DNA of 64,000 nucleotides from Hyphomicrobiaceae bacterium (GTDB lineage: Bacteria; Pseudomonadota; Alphaproteobacteria; Rhizobiales; Methyloligellaceae). A model generated the notes under the pieces. That model was not told where the DNA came from and did no database searches. It worked only from the letters and a program-made list of their open reading frames with translations. The stretch lies in contig JACKJS010000001.1 in assembly GCA_020637815.1 (NCBI GenBank), positions 62,001-126,000 on the forward strand, given 5' to 3'. Both the position numbers and the translations under genes were made by a program. The first letter of the stretch is position 1. Every line of letters starts with the position of its first letter. Positions 59,111 to 64,000 of this stretch are shown here, one piece after another.

Positions 59111-62100
59111 TTAGGGTCGGCGACGGAGGATATCACGCAAGGTGTTGAGCGCGTCGGGATCGTGGATGCCGGCTTCCTCGAAGGCTTGGACGAGATCGTC
59201 GATTGAATACGGGTTCTTGAAGGAATAGCCGAGGCGGGCGCGGGCCGAACGGGGAAGGTTGGAAAATGCCGCTGACAGATTGTTCACCACCGATGGCTGG
59301 ATGGCGACGCCCTGCGAGTTGATATACTGCAGCATTGAATTGAGGTTGCCCTGAAGATTGCGGCTAAATGCGGATGCGAGGCGCGAGGCGTCTTTCATCT
59401 GCTTGAGCTGGGACGAGAAGTCGTCTTTCAGCCCGGCGATGTCCTTAGCCTGGTATGAGCTGAGGAATTGTTGATGGTAGCCGCCGACCTGAGCGTAGGT
59501 GTGGATCCTGTCGATGGCTAGTTTGCTCTTGAATGCTTCGATCTGGGCTGTGCTCGCGCCTGGGTTCTTCAAGATGAATTCGTCCAACATGACCTTTTGC
59601 GTGCCGATGGCATCACGGATGGCTTCGGCCATGCCGGTTTTGCGCTTGAAGTTTTCTTTCTTCTTCACCCAGTCGATGAGCGTATCGACCTGGTAGTCGG
59701 TGCCGATTTCGTTCTTGATGAAGGAGCGGCCGGCGCGTTGCATGCGGGCGGCGCGGCCGGGAGCAGGACCGGTACCCAGGGAGTCGAGATAATCCTGGTT
59801 ACCGTATTTGGTGGCGAAGTACATGTGGTCGGATAGCAAGTTGTTGAGTTGATCCTCCACCTGTTTGTGGCCTTTGGCTTGAGCCATGCGCTGAATCACA
59901 CGGGGAGTAAGCGTGACCTCGCCACCCTGAACTTGTACGGAGCCGCCGCTGAGCATGGCGGATGCCTTCAAGGTTTGGTCGAGCGATTGTATTGCGTTGA
60001 CGATCTCGGTGCTCTTGAAGTCGTTAGCGTTGAGGCGGCGGCCGAGGTCGGATTCTTTCATGCGAATGGCCATACCTTCACTGTGGGCCTTGCCCGCTGC
60101 CTCATGGGCGGTGCGGCGAGCGATTTGGACCATGGCATTGTAGGAGCCATGTTGACCGAGTGCCTGGTATTCTGCGGCGGGACCGTATGGGGCGGAGGCG
60201 TTCTTGAGGTGCTCCAGGCGGGCCGCATCACGGCGCGCGCTTCGCCACTTCATCATGCCGCCATTGTTTGCCCAAACGCGTGCGCGCTCCGGGGCCTCGG
60301 TAAACTCGTTGAAGATTTCTTTGATGGGACCGAGAACTGAGAGTTGGCCTAGGGTGCCGCCCGATGTGGCAGCACCGTACATTCCTGAGCCGACGGAGCG
60401 CCAGAAGCCCGGTTTCTTCTCTGCAGCGACAGAGTCAGCCTTGACCTCAGCGGCCTTAAGGTCTGCGGCCGCATTGGTGGCGAACTCATGCCGAGCGGAG
60501 TCAAGTGCGGATGCATCGGCCTGCATGTGCGCCGGTAGGTTTTTGATGGTTATGCCACTGCGCAACTGATTGAGGATCTGCTGGAGTTGATCTTCCCGCT
60601 GGGTGAGCGGATCCGGTGTGGAAGGTTGCGAAGCCCCAATCGTTTGCCCGGCGGCCGTGGTAGTTGAGGTGCCGGGGGCGGCGGCTGGAGAGGTGCCTGC
60701 AACAGTGCTGGCGGCGGTAGTTCCTGGAGCGGCTGGGACCCCTGTGGCCGCAATCTGCGGGCCTTGAGAGAACGATGCGATGGAGTGTGTCGGTTGGCCT
60801 GGGCCGGCGGCCGTTGGCATATAGCCGACACCGCCTGCAAGGGCGCCGATCTGCCGAAGCTGTTCCTTTGCGTCTTCCTCGGTCACATTGCCTTCTTCGA
60901 TTTCTTGCGCAAGTTGTTCAATCACGTGCTCTTCCTGGGCAGAAGAGAGTGTGGGAAGAGCAGTTACCGCGCCAAATACCCGCCGCGCTGCTGCGCGGGA
61001 TGCAGGAGATACACTGACGGGTGCCTTGGTGTCGGCATCGGTGGGTTCGTTGACAGTGGCATCTGGCTCGGACTGATCAACGGCGGCTGCATCTGGCATG
61101 CCGTGCAAGTCCTCGTCTTGATCGGACGTGGCGGTTTCTGGTGGTGACAGTGAGCCAAGCGGCTCGGAGTCGTCGCTGTCGGCGGTGTCAGAGTCGGTGG
61201 CCTGGGTGGCGGCACTCAAAGTGCTGATTTGTGAGGGGTCTTCCTCATCAGCGTCATCGGGAAGTGGTTCGTCGTGGACGGCGGGCTGATGGCCGCCGGT
61301 GGTGGGACTTCCGAGTGTGGGGCCGGGTTGTGATGAGCCGGCGTCCCCTTTGTCAGCATCTCCTGCGGGGGGGTTGGAGTTGCGGCCGGACAGTTTGTTG
61401 GCAACCCAACCTGCACCGCCGAGTGCGCCGCCAGTAGCAATAGCGGCGGCCACGAATGCCATTGCTTTGGCGGCCCTCTCGCCAGCCTCTGCGACCTTCT
61501 CGGCGGCGTTGTCGAGCTGGGTAAGTTTTTGGATGTTCTGGGGATCGCCGATCTTGAAGAGCAAGAACATCGTCATGCCGACGAGGCTTGCGTAGATGGT
61601 GGCGATGCCGAACAGGAAGATGGCCTGCTTGAGCTGTACGTCCGACTGGAGGAAGTAGTGTGCTAAGGCTCCGGAGTTGTCGCCGCTTGCTTCGAGTGCG
61701 GTGTAGATGATGCTGCCAACCCGGTCAACGAGCAGGAACGTCAGGGGTACCAGCTTAAGGATGAAGACCATAAGGACGGACTGGATCAACAGGCCGGCTG
61801 CATGAGCAGGCAGGGCAATGCCGAAGAGGAAGATAATCGGTGTAATGATTAGTATGGCCAGCAAGGTCATGTCGATGATGACCGGCATGACGCTCAAGAC
61901 AATGTTGGCGGCGAGGCCCGCAAGATAGGAGCCCGCATAGACGACAGCGCGGGCAACTGCTTCACCGGGGATTGCCAGCACCTTACCGAACCAAGATGTG
62001 TTGTCGGCATCCATGCTGTTACCGCCGCCGTTCTGTTCGGCGATGGCCTTTTGAGTATTGGCGGCGCTGCTCTTGAGCGCGATGGTGGTGATAATGTCGG

Positions 62101-63742
62101 CGAGCACCTGGCGCTTTGCCCGCTGGATGTCGGCCGAATTGCTGAGGCCGGACGTGGCGCGCTCGAAGGCGGCTTGGGAGTAGGGGCCGGTGAACGCATC
62201 GGCAAGCCCATTGGCAAGACCGTAGTAGTTCCCCAAAGAGGATGAGCCGATGCCGTCAATCTGGAAGAACGCCTCCCACTCCTTCTTTGTCGTAGGTACG
62301 TCGCCGAGTTCCCCGTTGATGAGTTGGGCAAGCCGCGAGGTTTCGCCGAGCGCAGTGGTGCTCATGATGGTGTTGAAATAGGTTTCGGCGGTCGCCGGGT
62401 CACATACGTTGTTGGTGACGGTCATCGGGCCGTCGGCGCTGGTAGAGGTTCCTTGCGACACCGGCATGGCCGCGAGTGCCCGTTTCATGTCTGGGTTGGC
62501 ATCCAGGCGGGCGAAGACATTGGCCAGGAGGGCATTCTGATATGGGCCCTGTACGGATGAGGTGCCCGGGCGGGTGAGTTCGTTGGTGAGTGATTTGGTC
62601 ACGTCGTCACAGTTGACTGGAGCAAAGCCGACCCTGTTTATCCCCCATTGAAGATATCCGGGGTTGCATGATTTCTCGATGTTGTTGCGAGCGGCTTTAG
62701 CGCCGGTGGCGTCGGCCTCATAGTTGCCAACCTGCATGTAGTGAAAGAGTGAGAGAGGGACGGGACTACTGGTGTTCGCGCCTCGCGCGAGGTCCGTAAG
62801 TTCGGTGAGGGCTCCCTCGATGCGGGTTTTGTCGTAGTAGATGAGCTGTTTTCCGGTGACCAGTTTGTAGAGCGTGGCGATGCCCGCATCGTAGGTGGGG
62901 TTGCCGACTGCGGCGGGGTCGAGAACGATCATCGGGGGTGGCGTCTGGAATGCGGATTTATCGACGGTGTGTCCCTGGGTGGCATTGCCCAGGTAGTGGC
63001 CCTTGATGTTGTCGAGCACCCTGTCAAGGGTGAATGACGGGGTGGAATTGGATGCGTCCGTTCCATTTGGTTGGGCCTCCGTTGACTGGAGCGACTGCGG
63101 CGCGATGGGGGTTGTCTGGCAGTCTTGGTTGAAGTTGCGGATGGCCTGCGCGTTGTTGGGGCTGAGTGCCATCTCCGGCATGCGGCTGAGGCTGGCTTGC
63201 GCGAGGGCCTCGTCAACGAGACTATTCCACTGCATGGAATTAAACAGGTCGGTGAACACAACCTGAAGCGTTGTGCCGACGTGCGCCGCCGCAAGTTGCG
63301 GTGTAAAGCCGTGAACTTCGGTGGGGGAGCCGGGGGTGGCATGCCGTTGCGCGATGGTCGATGGCGGCTGCTTGACCGGGTAGAAAAGCAGCTTGCTGCT
63401 GTAGGGGGCGAACAGGCAGATCACCACCATAAGGAACCAGGCGATGATGGTTCTGGTGTTGTGAAGGGTCTTGTTGAAGATGATGGAGAGCGCGCCGACC
63501 ATCGTGGCGGCAAGCGCAATATAATAGAGCGCGGGCACGGTGCCGTCGTTGTAGCCCTTGAAGAGAGACCATTGAAGCTGGAGACCGACGAAGAAGGTAT
63601 CCAGCTGCGCGGGATCTATGCTGAGGAATGGAAAGCTGGGGTCGGGCGCGCCCTGGGCGAAGGCATTGCCGCTGAGAAGGGCCATCGCAAGCAGCAACAG
63701 CGCCATTAGGCGCATGTCACCAAAGCGGCGTCCGTCTCTCAT
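59111..63742 (-). CDS. TraG-like conjugal transfer mating-pair protein
   Basis: A 1543-residue membrane protein. A signal peptide (around residues 10-30 in MRLMALLLLAMALLSGNAFA) is followed by helices near 62-82 and 92-112, a large extracytoplasmic region (about 115-590), more helices (about 590-740) and a long Pro/Asp/Ser-rich then helical C-terminal tail (about 780-1543). This order matches TraG, the F-type mating-pair stabilisation and entry-exclusion protein. It may start at the ATG at 63715. It marks the start of a transfer region running out of the window. Confidence 0.75.
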   Translation of the reverse strand: MRDGRRFGDMRLMALLLLAMALLSGNAFAQGAPDPSFPFLSIDPAQLDTFFVGLQLQWSLFKGYNDGTVPALYYIALAATMVGALSIIFNKTLHNTRTIIAWFLMVVICLFAPYSSKLLFYPVKQPPSTIAQRHATPGSPTEVHGFTPQLAAAHVGTTLQVVFTDLFNSMQWNSLVDEALAQASLSRMPEMALSPNNAQAIRNFNQDCQTTPIAPQSLQSTEAQPNGTDASNSTPSFTLDRVLDNIKGHYLGNATQGHTVDKSAFQTPPPMIVLDPAAVGNPTYDAGIATLYKLVTGKQLIYYDKTRIEGALTELTDLARGANTSSPVPLSLFHYMQVGNYEADATGAKAARNNIEKSCNPGYLQWGINRVGFAPVNCDDVTKSLTNELTRPGTSSVQGPYQNALLANVFARLDANPDMKRALAAMPVSQGTSTSADGPMTVTNNVCDPATAETYFNTIMSTTALGETSRLAQLINGELGDVPTTKKEWEAFFQIDGIGSSSLGNYYGLANGLADAFTGPYSQAAFERATSGLSNSADIQRAKRQVLADIITTIALKSSAANTQKAIAEQNGGGNSMDADNTSWFGKVLAIPGEAVARAVVYAGSYLAGLAANIVLSVMPVIIDMTLLAILIITPIIFLFGIALPAHAAGLLIQSVLMVFILKLVPLTFLLVDRVGSIIYTALEASGDNSGALAHYFLQSDVQLKQAIFLFGIATIYASLVGMTMFLLFKIGDPQNIQKLTQLDNAAEKVAEAGERAAKAMAFVAAAIATGGALGGAGWVANKLSGRNSNPPAGDADKGDAGSSQPGPTLGSPTTGGHQPAVHDEPLPDDADEEDPSQISTLSAATQATDSDTADSDDSEPLGSLSPPETATSDQDEDLHGMPDAAAVDQSEPDATVNEPTDADTKAPVSVSPASRAAARRVFGAVTALPTLSSAQEEHVIEQLAQEIEEGNVTEEDAKEQLRQIGALAGGVGYMPTAAGPGQPTHSIASFSQGPQIAATGVPAAPGTTAASTVAGTSPAAAPGTSTTTAAGQTIGASQPSTPDPLTQREDQLQQILNQLRSGITIKNLPAHMQADASALDSARHEFATNAAADLKAAEVKADSVAAEKKPGFWRSVGSGMYGAATSGGTLGQLSVLGPIKEIFNEFTEAPERARVWANNGGMMKWRSARRDAARLEHLKNASAPYGPAAEYQALGQHGSYNAMVQIARRTAHEAAGKAHSEGMAIRMKESDLGRRLNANDFKSTEIVNAIQSLDQTLKASAMLSGGSVQVQGGEVTLTPRVIQRMAQAKGHKQVEDQLNNLLSDHMYFATKYGNQDYLDSLGTGPAPGRAARMQRAGRSFIKNEIGTDYQVDTLIDWVKKKENFKRKTGMAEAIRDAIGTQKVMLDEFILKNPGASTAQIEAFKSKLAIDRIHTYAQVGGYHQQFLSSYQAKDIAGLKDDFSSQLKQMKDASRLASAFSRNLQGNLNSMLQYINSQGVAIQPSVVNNLSAAFSNLPRSARARLGYSFKNPYSIDDLVQAFEEAGIHDPDALNTLRDILRRRP

Positions 63743-63848
63743 ACCTACAGTGTGGGTAGGGGTGCCGGGTTTAGCAACGCCCGGTGGGCGATAAGTGGTG
63801 AGAAGTGTGGCGTTTAGGTGGGCGGTTCAGTCGGTATACTGAGGACCC

Positions 63849-64000
63849 TCAGTTCTCGGGTGGGAGCTGCGAGGGCACGTTGTCGGTAGCAAAGCGACCA
63901 TCGTAGTTGCCATAGTCCCAGGCAATGGGGAGCCAACCCTTCAGGAGTACATCGTACTTAAGCAGGTACTGTATCTTCTGCCGGGGAGAGGGGGTCGTTT
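63849..64000 (-). CDS. 3' end of an unknown gene (truncated by the window)
   Basis: About 50 codons open to the window edge, ending WDYGNYDGRFATDNVPSQLPPEN. It runs in the same direction as the TraG-like gene, 106 bp upstream of it, so it probably belongs to the same transfer operon. An ACTGAGG...CCTCAGT hairpin overlaps the stop. No family can be assigned. Confidence 0.5.
   Translation of the reverse strand, partial: TTPSPRQKIQYLLKYDVLLKGWLPIAWDYGNYDGRFATDNVPSQLPPEN

Noticed and set aside
63838..63853. ACTGAGG/CCTCAGT hairpin as terminator
   Set aside because: Only 7 bp with a 2-nt loop, no T-run, and it overlaps the stop of a gene that probably continues into the TraG operon.
50884..64000. 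Site-specific integrase or relaxase for the plasmid-like part
   Set aside because: No coding region in the window shows tyrosine/serine recombinase or relaxase motifs; either it lies beyond 64 kb or the element is not integrative.

Overview
The window reads as two joined pieces. Positions 1 to about 50,900 look like chromosome of a GC-rich alphaproteobacterium. The pqqCDE genes, two periplasmic binding proteins of the kind that accompany PQQ-dependent alcohol dehydrogenases, a TTAA-N7-TTAA site of the CtrA type, and typical alphaproteobacterial families (DUF3126, PAS_5, bacterial transglutaminase-like cysteine peptidase, zf-CHCC) point to the Hyphomicrobiales, most likely a methylotroph such as Methyloceanibacter or Hyphomicrobium. 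That placement is inference; there is no rRNA here. Positions from about 51,000 to 64,000 look like the backbone of a conjugative plasmid or a plasmid-like integrated element.

Chromosomal layout. 1-9 kb: an MFS-like fragment, an FAD monooxygenase, a zinc-finger protein, an alpha/beta hydrolase, cysE, small conserved proteins, a transglutaminase-like peptidase, a tandem PilZ protein, a PAS_5 protein, a rhomboid protease, a CBS protein and a patatin-like phospholipase. 9-21.6 kb is mostly housekeeping: hisI, folE, a NifU/IscU-like scaffold, a cupin, yidD, thrS, a VWA protein, a nitroreductase, a flavin reductase, nadK, cutA, glpK and an aat-like gene. 21.8-31 kb is rich in membrane and signalling proteins: a SulP transporter fused to STAS and cyclic-nucleotide-binding domains, a membrane-anchored patatin, a CHASE2 adenylate/guanylate cyclase and a secreted zincin-like protein. 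31-40 kb is the PQQ neighbourhood: two quinoprotein-associated binding proteins, a tandem pair of four-to-six-helix membrane proteins, pqqE-pqqD-pqqC in one tightly packed operon, oxyR and a solute:sodium symporter. 40-50.8 kb holds a VTT-domain protein, an S10 carboxypeptidase, a large Ala/Ser-rich membrane protein, a Cys-rich secreted protein, a Nudix hydrolase and a MOSC + ferredoxin-reductase pair, and ends at a tRNA-Thr(TGT) gene.

Plasmid-like layout. A ParA ATPase and a small ribbon-helix-helix-like partner lie beside a 290-bp tract dense in TGTGC motifs (a candidate centromere). Then come an RHH-like DNA-binding protein, a membrane/coiled-coil protein, and a 600-bp candidate replication origin with DnaA boxes and eleven 21-bp-register iterons in two sequence classes, directly followed by a Rep-like gene. 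A minus-strand operon of tiny overlapping genes and a DNA adenine methyltransferase follows, then a 1543-residue TraG-like conjugation protein and the end of another gene. No integrase, relaxase or far end is visible, so integrated element, plasmid or assembly join cannot be separated from this window alone.

The most unusual signal is a shared 10-14 nt leader (core CAACGAAAGC) placed 7-9 nt before the start codon of six minus-strand genes of the plasmid-like part. It replaces a normal GGAG ribosome-binding site, and in three cases it is read through as the last codons (Asn-Asn-Glu-Ser) of the preceding overlapping gene.
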